The notes beneath the pieces were generated by a model. It had not been told where the DNA came from, made no database searches, and saw nothing but the letters and a program-made list of their open reading frames with translations. A stretch of DNA of 64,000 bases from UBA4055 sp964648295 (GTDB taxonomy: Bacteria; UBA4055): the NCBI GenBank assembly GCA_964648295.1, contig CAZYNH010000004.1:101456-165455 (forward strand). The letters run 5' to 3'. The position numbers and the translations under genes are program-made. Shown one piece after another: positions 25,449 to 33,398 of this stretch; the first letter of the stretch is position 1; every line of letters starts with the position of its first letter.

Positions 25449-27874
25449 AATACAGGCATTTCTTAATATTCTTTTTCATTCTTTCAATACCCGGCCTTTT
25501 TGCGGACGAAAAAGTCATTCTGAAGGTATTCAAACTACCCGACCCCAAAAGCAACGAGGCTTTCAACCGCGCCGATATGGCCGTCATAAACGCTTTTAAG
25601 AAAAAATCCCCGCATATCGAACTGAGGGGCTACTCAGGGATCGAGCTCGAGAATATGGAGATGGACGCAGGGCCTCTGATGGCTATTGCCGGCGGAGTAT
25701 CCCCCGATGTGATCTATGTTAATTTCAGGCAGTCGTCAACCTATATCGAGAAAAATTTCCTCTACCCTCTCGATGAGTTCGTTGAAGAAATGACGGAAGA
25801 GGAAGTTAAAGACAGAATAGCGGACCCGGTTATGCCTGTCGTGCGCAGAAAAAAAACGGGCGCGAGAGAAGATCATTACTGGATGATGCCTTATGAAACC
25901 CTTGTCCGCGTGCTTCTTTACAGAAAAGACCTTTTCTTTAAATACGGGCTCGACCCCGAAAGAGCGCCGGATACCTGGGATGAGCTAAAAGCGTATTCAA
26001 AGACCCTGACCGATCCGTCCGAAGGCAATTACGGGCTTTATCTGGCCGCGGGACAGCAGGCCGCTTACGACTGGATCACTTATCTGTGGAGCGCGGGCGG
26101 AGACGCAGTCGTTCAGGACGAAGTGACAGGCGAATGGCGCGCGGCTTTTTACGGGGAGCCGGCAGTTGAGGCCATGAAGCTTTATTTAAAGCTCATCACC
26201 ACAAAATGGCGAGACAGGGACGGCAGAGAGCATACAGGCTTCGTTATAAGGGACGGCAACTGGGGAAAAGCGAGGGACGAGGGCAGGCTCGGGATGGTGA
26301 TGGGATACATGGACGACAAGCGGCTGGGCGGCGAGGCGGATCCGAACCTCTGGGGCTTTTCTCCCCCGCCTAAGGGACCTACGGGCCTTCGCGGCTCCGA
26401 GATCAACTGCAGGATGATGGGTATTTATTCCGGCGCGGGAGTATCGAATAACGGCGGGCTCGGAAAACGCGATCCGGAGCAGGTCAGGCGCGCGGCGTGG
26501 GAATACATAAGATTCTACGACAGCGACGAGGCGAGGAGGATCAGGCTCGAGGTAATGATCAATGCGGGATACGGCAGGATGCAGAACCCGCTTTATCTTA
26601 AAAAATACGGCTACTCCGAATTCACACGCTTTACTCCGCCCGAATGGATAGAGACTTTCGAGGACGCTTTAAAGAACGGCAAACCCGAGCCCTACGGAAA
26701 GAACACCCAGAAAATTTACGAATACATGACCTATCCTATAGACAAATGCATCTCGCTTGAGGAGAAAGGCATGCTCGGAGCGACCGATGAGGAAAAAGAA
26801 AAGAACATATCCGGTATTTTTTCGGCCGCTGTTGAAAGGACTAACGCCGAGATGCTCGGCAGCATTACGCCCGAACTCAGGTCTCAAAGGAACCGCATAG
26901 CCTCGTTCACCGCAGTTTTCATCTTTATATTCTTCGCTGTCGTTCTCTATAAAGTATGGAAGATATTTACGCCCGATAAAATATATTCTCAAAAGAAAAA
27001 GAATTCAAAGGCCGCTCTGCTCGCAATGATCCTGATCTTTCCCGCGCTCGGTTCCGTCATTATCTGGAAGTATGTGCCCATGCTCATAGGATCTGTCATG
27101 GCTTTTCAGGATTACAGGGTGACGGGCGGCTCCGAATGGGTGGGACTGGCTAATTTCGCGGATGTGCTTTTTGACGGCGTCTGGTGGTCGGCTCTCGGCA
27201 AAACATTATATTACATGCTCATATCTTTAACGGCCGGATTTCTGCCTCCCGTTCTTTTAGCAATTCTACTGCAGGAAGTACCGAGGGGCAAGATATTCTA
27301 CAGGGTTATCTATTATCTGCCGGCTGTAATCTCGGGCGTGATCGTGATATATCTCTGGAAGCTTCTTTACGACCCTTCGGACGCGGGCGGGCTCAATCAG
27401 ATCCTTCTCGCGCTCGGTATGGAAAAGAGCAGGTGGCTTAAAGAGGAAAGCCTTGCCATGTTACTTGTCGTGATCCCATCCGTATGGGCGGGACTCGGCC
27501 CGGGTTCGCTGATCTACCTCGCGGCTTTAAAGGGCATACCCGACGATGTTTACGAGGCGGCCGATATAGACGGGGCCGGATTTGTCAAAAAGGTCCGCTA
27601 TATTGTCTTTCCGTACCTCAAATCGCTTCTTTTTATTCAGTTCATAGCGGCCTTTATAGCCTCTGCCCAGCAGAGCGAGTTCATTCTCGTAATGACCTTC
27701 GGCGGCCCCAACGAGGCGACCAAGGTCGCCGACCTTCTCATCTTTGAAAAAGCGTACCTGTACCTCAATTTCGGCATAGCCACCACGATGGCATGGATGC
27801 TTGGGCTTCTTCTCATGCTCGTGACGGTCGCCCAGATCAAAAAACTTTCGAACATGGAATTCAAATCTAACTAG
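25445..27874 (+). CDS. Fused sugar-binding protein and ABC permease (MalE-MalF type)
   Basis: 809-residue fusion. After a signal-like hydrophobic N-terminus (about 1-20) comes a complete extracellular solute-binding domain of family 1 (about 22-480), with typical stretches GVSPDVIYVNF, YWMMPYETLVRVLLYRKDLF and APDTWDELKAYSKTL. A membrane segment (about 487-506) leads to a MalF-like permease domain (about 525-805) ending with the EAA loop VYEAADIDGAGFVKKVRYIV near residue 702. The fusion tethers the binding protein to the channel, which would suit a Gram-negative periplasm without a free binding protein. Starts at GTG, overlapping the ATPase gene by 4 nt. Confidence 0.9.
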   Translation: MKYRHFLIFFFILSIPGLFADEKVILKVFKLPDPKSNEAFNRADMAVINAFKKKSPHIELRGYSGIELENMEMDAGPLMAIAGGVSPDVIYVNFRQSSTYIEKNFLYPLDEFVEEMTEEEVKDRIADPVMPVVRRKKTGAREDHYWMMPYETLVRVLLYRKDLFFKYGLDPERAPDTWDELKAYSKTLTDPSEGNYGLYLAAGQQAAYDWITYLWSAGGDAVVQDEVTGEWRAAFYGEPAVEAMKLYLKLITTKWRDRDGREHTGFVIRDGNWGKARDEGRLGMVMGYMDDKRLGGEADPNLWGFSPPPKGPTGLRGSEINCRMMGIYSGAGVSNNGGLGKRDPEQVRRAAWEYIRFYDSDEARRIRLEVMINAGYGRMQNPLYLKKYGYSEFTRFTPPEWIETFEDALKNGKPEPYGKNTQKIYEYMTYPIDKCISLEEKGMLGATDEEKEKNISGIFSAAVERTNAEMLGSITPELRSQRNRIASFTAVFIFIFFAVVLYKVWKIFTPDKIYSQKKKNSKAALLAMILIFPALGSVIIWKYVPMLIGSVMAFQDYRVTGGSEWVGLANFADVLFDGVWWSALGKTLYYMLISLTAGFLPPVLLAILLQEVPRGKIFYRVIYYLPAVISGVIVIYLWKLLYDPSDAGGLNQILLALGMEKSRWLKEESLAMLLVVIPSVWAGLGPGSLIYLAALKGIPDDVYEAADIDGAGFVKKVRYIVFPYLKSLLFIQFIAAFIASAQQSEFILVMTFGGPNEATKVADLLIFEKAYLYLNFGIATTMAWMLGLLLMLVTVAQIKKLSNMEFKSN

Positions 27875-27882
27875 GGAATTAA

Positions 27883-30165
27883 ATGGGCATTATCGGAAAA
27901 GTAGGCAGAAGATCGTTCAAAATAAGAACTATAAACCTGCTTATACATTCCGTTCTTATCATAGGCGGGATAACGATGATCTACCCGTTCCTGATCATGC
28001 TTTCGGCGTCCTTTAAGGGAAAAGTAGATTCGAACAGGCTCGAAATTGTGCCTTCGTTCTTTTATAACGATGAAATGCTTTTTAAAAAATATATCGAGGC
28101 GAGGTTCAACGAGGAGGCTTCCGTTTTCTCGGCCCAGTACAAGCAGAGATATTTTGCCGTCGAACATCTAAAAATACCCGAAAAACTGAATGAGAGGTTC
28201 ATATCCGACTGGAACGAGTTCATTCTTTCTGATCAGGCGCGCTACAATGAATTCGACTTCGCGGTATCCGAGCAGTTCTCGAGAGGAGTTTATGCCTATA
28301 ACGAAAGGGCTTTCAGGAGGAGGATGAACGGCGAGGTTGACGGACAACTATCTAAGCTGAATGAGAAGTATTCCATTTCCGCGCCTACATGGGAGGATGT
28401 GAGGGAGGAATCTAAAGAGATACTTTCAAGAAGGTTCGCGTCAGAAAGATCAGGCATGTCCATCCCTTATGACGAATTCAGGAAAAGCCTCGATATCAGG
28501 CACAAGGTATGGCTGAGCGCGGACGGTCATTTCATTTACAGCGAGTTCTTTCCGGCCTACCGCGGCAGTCTTGAGGATCTAAACACTGCGCTCGGTACAT
28601 CCTTCGCCTCCTGGGACAACATAACGCTTTCAAGAACACTGCCTGACGGAGAGATGGGCAGGCACTGGGAAAGATATGTAAAAAAGATACTCAATGTGAA
28701 CAGGATCGGTCTCAACGGAGAGGGAAGCGAAAAATTCAGAGGTTTTCTTAAAGAAAAATATGAGAGCGAAGATATCTTAAACGAAGCGTGGGAAACAGAT
28801 TTCTCATCTTTTTCCGAAATAAGCATTACCGACGCGAAAAAGAACGGGGCTCCCCTGCTCGATTATATATTCTTCATCGAAAATATGTCCGACCCGCGCG
28901 ATCTTATTCTTTCAGGCATAGAATTCGATTTCAGAGATCGGCTTAAAGAAAAATACGGAACTGCTAAAGCGTTGAACGAAGCATATTCAGGCGGATACTC
29001 TGATCTTGGCGATCTGAACCTGCCAATAAACGAACCGGATCACAATATTATGCTTAAAAGGGACAGGCGCGAATTTATCCGCACTCTTCCTCCGTCAAAG
29101 CTCATCCTCCTTCCCTCATCGCAGTTCGAGTTCATTTCTTATTTAAAAGAGCGATTCGGCACTACCGGCAAATTCGACTTAAAGGCCGTAAATTCCGCGC
29201 TGGGAACAGGTTTCGATTCCGAAATTAATATCTATCCCTCAAAGCATCTGCCCGAAAATCCCGCTTACGCTGAATTATGGAAAGATTTCGTTATTAACCA
29301 TGCAGGGCCGAGGACGATCTCTATCAAAAGTGAAGCTGAGCCTGAATGGAAAGTTTTTCTCGCCTCGAAATATCCCGGTGCCGACAGCCTGAATCATGCC
29401 TACGGGCTCGTGATCGCTGATATAGATAACGCAGGCATAGATTTTCTTCAGCTCGATTACGATATTTTCAGGCATCATAAAAGGGAAATATTTATCGAGC
29501 AGCTTACCAGGAATTACATCATGGTTTTAGATGAAATGTTCAACAACGGCCGCGCAATATTGAACACCCTTTTTTACTGCCTGCTCGCCATACTGACCGC
29601 CGTGATCGTAAATCCTCTCGCCGCCTACGCGATGAGCAGGTTCAGACTCAGGTCCAACTACAAGATAATCCTGATCCTCATGCTCACGATGGCTTTTCCT
29701 CCCATGGTGATGGGCATACCTAACTTTCTGATGTTAAAAAACCTGAACCTGCTCAATACTTTCTGGGCGCTCATCCTGCCCGGAGCGGCGGACGGATACT
29801 TCATATTTCTGCTCAAAGGTTTCTTCGATTCTTTGCCGAAAGAGCTTTTTGAATCTGCCACTGTTGACGGCGCCGGTGAAGTGACTATATTTTCAAGGAT
29901 AGCGATGTCACTGTCAAAGCCTATAATGGCCGTGATCGCGCTCGGAGCTTTCAACGCGGCGTACAGGAATTTCATGTTCGCGTTCATAGTATGTCAGGAC
30001 CAGAGCATGTGGACGTTGATGGTCCATATCTACCAGCTCATGCAGAGATCAAGCGCAGGTGTCGGCTACGCCGCCCTGGTCCTCGCCGCCATACCGACAT
30101 TCGCCGTTTTCATATTCTTCCAGAATATAATAATAAAGGGTATAGTAGTTCCTACCGAGAAATAA
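27883..30165 (+). CDS. MalG-type ABC permease with a large repeat-bearing extracytoplasmic insert
   Basis: 760 residues, against about 280 for a usual MalG. Membrane segment 1 (about 18-40, VLIIGGITMIYPFLIMLSAS) is followed by an insert of about 500 residues (45-550). The rest of the permease (about 555-758) has the EAA loop LFESATVDGAGEVTIFSRIA near 656. The insert faces outside by topology. It holds about five copies of a degenerate motif FL-KEKYG...LNEAYGT-F-S-I-LP near residues 225, 286, 348, 415 and 489. A recalled resemblance to a motif seen in some glycosidases suggests carbohydrate contact; this is inference. It follows the fused permease gene by 8 bp. Confidence 0.85.
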   Translation: MGIIGKVGRRSFKIRTINLLIHSVLIIGGITMIYPFLIMLSASFKGKVDSNRLEIVPSFFYNDEMLFKKYIEARFNEEASVFSAQYKQRYFAVEHLKIPEKLNERFISDWNEFILSDQARYNEFDFAVSEQFSRGVYAYNERAFRRRMNGEVDGQLSKLNEKYSISAPTWEDVREESKEILSRRFASERSGMSIPYDEFRKSLDIRHKVWLSADGHFIYSEFFPAYRGSLEDLNTALGTSFASWDNITLSRTLPDGEMGRHWERYVKKILNVNRIGLNGEGSEKFRGFLKEKYESEDILNEAWETDFSSFSEISITDAKKNGAPLLDYIFFIENMSDPRDLILSGIEFDFRDRLKEKYGTAKALNEAYSGGYSDLGDLNLPINEPDHNIMLKRDRREFIRTLPPSKLILLPSSQFEFISYLKERFGTTGKFDLKAVNSALGTGFDSEINIYPSKHLPENPAYAELWKDFVINHAGPRTISIKSEAEPEWKVFLASKYPGADSLNHAYGLVIADIDNAGIDFLQLDYDIFRHHKREIFIEQLTRNYIMVLDEMFNNGRAILNTLFYCLLAILTAVIVNPLAAYAMSRFRLRSNYKIILILMLTMAFPPMVMGIPNFLMLKNLNLLNTFWALILPGAADGYFIFLLKGFFDSLPKELFESATVDGAGEVTIFSRIAMSLSKPIMAVIALGAFNAAYRNFMFAFIVCQDQSMWTLMVHIYQLMQRSSAGVGYAALVLAAIPTFAVFIFFQNIIIKGIVVPTEK

Positions 30166-30177
30166 GCGCTTTTTTCA

Positions 30178-30432
30178 CTATTCCCCGGCTTTGACCTCGT
30201 CGGCGCTGTAATCAATATAATCCCTGTCGGAAAAATAGAACCTGTAAATTTTCACCCTGGTTTTTCCTTCCTGGACGGTCTCGCTCAAATGCTTTCTGAA
30301 TAATCCGATCAGCTCGGACTCCTGAAGCACTGCCGGCTTTTTTGTAAAGCCTGACGGAAGACTTATCCTCTGAGATACGTTCCCGTTCGTTATTACTTTT
30401 ACATAAGCGTCCGATGCAGTTCCTGCGTACAT
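30178..30432 (-). CDS. Small protein of unknown function
   Basis: 84 residues (MYAGTASDAYVKVITNGNVS at the start). I do not recognise it. It is predicted to be soluble and has a mid-protein helix (ESELIGLFRKHLSETVQ) and a strand-rich C-terminal part (TRVKIYRFYFSDRDYIDY). The start at 30432 is chosen because AGGAGG lies 6 bp upstream. An upstream extension to 30516 is possible but has no ribosome binding site. It runs convergent to the permease gene and divergent from the tRNA. Confidence 0.6.
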   Translation of the reverse strand: MYAGTASDAYVKVITNGNVSQRISLPSGFTKKPAVLQESELIGLFRKHLSETVQEGKTRVKIYRFYFSDRDYIDYSADEVKAGE

Positions 30433-30479
30433 ATTCCCTCCTGTTTTTTTACTTTCACCGGCAATATACAACAGGAGGC

Positions 30480-30496
30480 GTGTCAAATGATGACAC
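30480..30496. promoter_or_regulatory. Inverted repeat upstream of the small unknown gene
   Basis: Perfect 6-bp inverted repeat GTGTCA-AATGA-TGACAC in the 134-bp gap between the small gene and the tRNA. Suits a dimeric regulator site, but no regulator is next to it. Confidence 0.4.
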
Positions 30497-30524
30497 TGCA
30501 AGAAAAAAATTGTCAAATTTTCAC

Positions 30525-30553
30525 TTGCAATGAATATTATCTTAAATTATATT
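30525..30553 (+). promoter_or_regulatory. Predicted promoter of the CAU tRNA
   Basis: -35 TTGCAA (30525-30530), 17-bp spacer and -10 TATATT (30548-30553), ending 13 bp before the first tRNA base. This is a strong anchor for the -10 consensus of this genome because the downstream start is fixed by the RNA. Confidence 0.7.
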
Positions 30554-30566
30554 TGCAGTCTGTTTT

Positions 30567-30640
30567 GGCGGTATAGCTCAGTTGGTTAGAGCAGTGGAAT
30601 CATAATCCACGTGTCCGCGGTTCAAGTCCGTGTACCGCCA
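30567..30640 (+). tRNA. tRNA with anticodon CAU (elongator Met or Ile2)
   Basis: Complete 74-nt cloverleaf. The acceptor stem is GGCGGTA/TACCGCC, the D stem GCTC/GAGC, and the anticodon stem GTGGA/TCCAC with loop ATCATAA (anticodon CAT). The T arm is CGCGG-TTCAAGT-CCGTG. The anticodon stem lacks the three G:C pairs of initiator tRNA and the 1-72 pair is formed, so it is not the initiator. It is either elongator Met or the lysidine-modified Ile2; the T-loop TTCAAGT is somewhat more Ile2-like. The CCA end is not fully encoded. Confidence 0.95.
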
Positions 30641-30644
30641 CGGA

Positions 30645-30669
30645 AGCCTCTCGCAGAGAGGCTTTTTTA
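30645..30669. terminator. Bidirectional terminator after the tRNA
   Basis: 8-bp stem AGCCTCTC / GAGAGGCT, 3-nt loop GCA, then six T's. It ends the tRNA transcript and sits at the 3' end of the convergent methyltransferase gene, whose stop lies in the T run. Confidence 0.85.
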
Positions 30670-31545
30670 TTTTACCGTTCTGAAAACCGCGAACATCCTG
30701 TTCTCCATGCCCAGAAGCCTGGCCAGAAGCCACACCGCAGGCAGAAGCAGTTTCATGAAAAATTTATTTTTGCCCGACATGTAGGAAGTTTTACCGTATA
30801 TCTCCTTCAGAGGCGACCCGATCTTCTCTTTATATATCATCTCGAATCCGTAATCGCTGAATTTTCTGAAAGTTTTGCCGCAGAATTTGTATATATGCCC
30901 GTTCGTATTTATTCCGTAATTGTTCATCCTGTATCCGGTCAGAACATCGCCGAGCCTGGCGAAAGCATGAAAAAGACTTTCCTGAATAGGGGTTTCAAGA
31001 ATCATAAGGCCGCCCGGTTTTAATATCCTGGAACACTGCGAGATGAACTCTTTGGGATGGGGTATGTGCTCGATAAGGTTGAGAGCGAATATTATGTCGA
31101 ATGAATTGTCGTCGTAGTACGAATCGGCAGTTCCCAGCCTCGTCCTGTTTTTGACCCTGTTCGAATAATTTACCGCTTTCTCATTAATATCGCAGCCTTC
31201 GCAGTATAAATTCATCTCACCGCACACATCAAGAAAAAATCCCAGGCCCGACCCTATGTCGAGGATCTTTATTTCGTTCTCCGGCACGCTGCTTCCGTAT
31301 AATCTAAGAACCTTCTCTATCTGAGATCTGAACCTTTCCTTCTGACCTCTTTCTTTGCTTAAGTATATTTTCTCTCCGAAATAGTCGGAATTGATCATGT
31401 TCTGATAATTTTCATCCGTTAGGGGGTCAGCCCACAGCAGGCTGCAGCTTCCGCACCTGAGCACGGAATAATTGGATCCCCTGCTGTAAAATTCTCCCTT
31501 TGATCCCTCTCCGCAGAATTCGCAGTATTTTTGTTCGTCTTTCAA
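30667..31545 (-). CDS. SAM-dependent methyltransferase with N-terminal zinc-ribbon
   Basis: 292 residues. An N-terminal four-cysteine module (CEFCGEG...LRCGSCSLLW, about 8-40) precedes a class I methyltransferase domain with SAM motif I IKILDIGSGLGFFLDVCGE and FDIIFALNLIEHIPHP, about 100-190. This layout is common in methyltransferases acting on sugars, lipids or surface glycans; the substrate is unknown. It starts with TTG at 31545, preceded by GGAAGAAG. It is the last gene of the seven-gene operon, 13 bp after ribBA, and ends at a terminator. Confidence 0.82.
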   Translation of the reverse strand: MKDEQKYCEFCGEGSKGEFYSRGSNYSVLRCGSCSLLWADPLTDENYQNMINSDYFGEKIYLSKERGQKERFRSQIEKVLRLYGSSVPENEIKILDIGSGLGFFLDVCGEMNLYCEGCDINEKAVNYSNRVKNRTRLGTADSYYDDNSFDIIFALNLIEHIPHPKEFISQCSRILKPGGLMILETPIQESLFHAFARLGDVLTGYRMNNYGINTNGHIYKFCGKTFRKFSDYGFEMIYKEKIGSPLKEIYGKTSYMSGKNKFFMKLLLPAVWLLARLLGMENRMFAVFRTVK

Positions 31546-31558
31546 TCTTCTTCCGCTA

Positions 31559-32767
31559 TTATTTATTTTTCCCGTTCAATATCAAATGTCCCATTTTATC
31601 TCTTTTGGTTTTAAGATATCTTTCATTTTCAGGCTTGCAGGAGACCTCAACAGGCACACGCTCCACATTCGACAGCCCGTAGCCGCTCAATCCCACTATC
31701 TTTTTCGGATTATTTGTCATAAGCCTGATATTTTTTATTCCCAGGTCCACGAGTATCTGTGCACCGATCCCGTAATCGCGGAGGTCTGCGGGATAGCCGA
31801 GCTTCTCATTAGCCTCGACCGTATCGTACCCGTTGTCCTGAAGGTGATAGGCCTTCAGCTTTGCCCTGAGCCCGATCCCTCTCCCCTCCTGCCTCATATA
31901 GATGAGCACGCCGCGGCCCTCCTCAGAGATCATCTTCAAGGCGGCGTGGAGCTGATCCCCGCAGTCGCATCGGGAGCTGCCGAACACATCGCCGGTCAGG
32001 CACTCGGAATGAACTCTGACGAGTATGGGGTCGGATGTTCTCACATCACCCTTGACAAGAGCGATGTGCTCCTGCTCGTCAGTTTTCGAAATATAATACC
32101 TTACCTCAAAATCGCCGTAGGCGGTCGGCAGCTTGGCCACTGTCTCGCAGGAGACAAGTTTCTCCCTGCGCCTGCGGTATTCGATCAGGTCGCGTATCGT
32201 GCCGAGCCTGATCCCGTGGGCTTTGCCGAATTTCACAAGCTCGGGATACCTGGCCATAGTGCCGTCCTCGTTCATGATCTCGCAGATCACGCCCGCCGGG
32301 GCAAGCCCGGCCAGTCCGGCAAGGTCAACGGCGGCCTCTGTATGCCCCGCTCTCACAAGCACCCCGCCGTTCCTGGCGATGAGCGGGAACATGTGTCCCG
32401 GCCTCGCGAAATCATCCGGGGCGGAGTCTTTCTCAACCAGCGCTTTAACCGTTTTATATCTGTCAAAGGCCGATATGCCGGTCGTCGTCCCGATCTTGTA
32501 ATCCACAGAGACCGTGAAATTAGTGTGTTTCGATTCGGTATTCCTGTCGGTCATCAGGTAAAGGTCTTTCTTTACAGCCATTTCTTCCGTCAGAGGCATA
32601 CAGATAAGCCCCCTGGCGTGCTTGGTCATAAAATTAACTATCTCGGGAGTGATCATTTCGGCGGCAATTACCAGATCGCCCTCATTCTCCCTGTTCTCGT
32701 CGTCAAGAAGGATTATCATCTTTCCGTTCCTGATATCCTCTATCAGATCCTCGATCCTGCTGAACAT
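31559..32767 (-). CDS. ribBA: Bifunctional DHBP synthase / GTP cyclohydrolase II
   Basis: 402-residue riboflavin pathway enzyme. The N-terminal DHBP synthase domain (about 1-200, ribulose-5-phosphate to 3,4-dihydroxy-2-butanone-4-phosphate) has DDENRENEGDLV, ARPGHMFPLIA and GHTEAAVDLA. The C-terminal GTP cyclohydrolase II domain (about 205-400) has the zinc-binding cysteines in SECLTGDVFGSSRCDCG and YMRQEGRGIGLRAKLKAY. It starts 1 bp after the ribE stop. ribD and ribH are not in the window, so the rest of the pathway lies elsewhere. Confidence 0.97.
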   Translation of the reverse strand: MFSRIEDLIEDIRNGKMIILLDDENRENEGDLVIAAEMITPEIVNFMTKHARGLICMPLTEEMAVKKDLYLMTDRNTESKHTNFTVSVDYKIGTTTGISAFDRYKTVKALVEKDSAPDDFARPGHMFPLIARNGGVLVRAGHTEAAVDLAGLAGLAPAGVICEIMNEDGTMARYPELVKFGKAHGIRLGTIRDLIEYRRRREKLVSCETVAKLPTAYGDFEVRYYISKTDEQEHIALVKGDVRTSDPILVRVHSECLTGDVFGSSRCDCGDQLHAALKMISEEGRGVLIYMRQEGRGIGLRAKLKAYHLQDNGYDTVEANEKLGYPADLRDYGIGAQILVDLGIKNIRLMTNNPKKIVGLSGYGLSNVERVPVEVSCKPENERYLKTKRDKMGHLILNGKNK

Positions 32768-32768
32768 T

Positions 32769-33398
32769 TTAATATCCCATTTCTTTTAATTTATCCAAAG
32801 TCAGCTCTCCGCCGTTCTTCAGAAGTTTTTCAATATATCTTCCTATAATATCTGTCTCAATATTGAGTTTTGTTCCCTGTTTCCACTCTCCTGACGCAGT
32901 ATTCTTAAGAGTGTGGGGTATTACCGCCACCCTGAACACATTGCCGTCCGCCTCCGCGACTGTCAGGCTTATTCCGTCAACGCATACTGATCCTTTTTCA
33001 ACTATGTATTTCGAAGTCCGCCCGTCCGTTCTGATATGAAATTCTTTTCCCGCGCCTGTTTCAGTGACACGGATAACTTCGCCTGTCCCGTCCACATGAC
33101 CCTGTACAATATGTCCGCCCAGCCTGTCCGAGGCTCTCAAAGCAGGCTCCAGATTTACGTGATCGCCTGTTTGAAGAAGACCTGTATTGGACCTGAGTAC
33201 CGTTTCTTTTACAGCCTGAACTGTAAATTCGCCCTGCGCTTTTCCGGTCACGGTCAGGCAAACTCCGTTCACCGCCACCGAATCGTCCGGCCCGGCATCG
33301 GCGGAGACCTTTTCGGAAGTTATCCTCAATTCAAGCCCCGTACCTGTCCTTTTTACCGATCTGACGGTACCGATTTCTTTTATCAGTCCTGTGAACAT
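32769..33398 (-). CDS. ribE: Riboflavin synthase, alpha chain
   Basis: 209-residue enzyme that dismutates 6,7-dimethyl-8-ribityllumazine to riboflavin. It begins with the invariant MFTGLIKEIGTV and has two lumazine-binding repeats, with VAVNGVCLTVT in the first and VCVDGISLTVAEAD in the second, plus LGGHIVQGHVDGTG. The start codon overlaps the aminotransferase stop by 1 nt and ribBA follows. No FMN riboswitch is visible; the pair is embedded in an unrelated operon, so flavin-level control at this locus is not evident. Confidence 0.96.
   Translation of the reverse strand: MFTGLIKEIGTVRSVKRTGTGLELRITSEKVSADAGPDDSVAVNGVCLTVTGKAQGEFTVQAVKETVLRSNTGLLQTGDHVNLEPALRASDRLGGHIVQGHVDGTGEVIRVTETGAGKEFHIRTDGRTSKYIVEKGSVCVDGISLTVAEADGNVFRVAVIPHTLKNTASGEWKQGTKLNIETDIIGRYIEKLLKNGGELTLDKLKEMGY

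Noticed and set aside
31586..32848. A 420-codon open frame on the plus strand opposite ribBA and the end of ribE
   Set aside because: It is antisense to two unmistakable enzymes, has no recognisable domain or ribosome binding site, and is explained by codon bias of the real genes.
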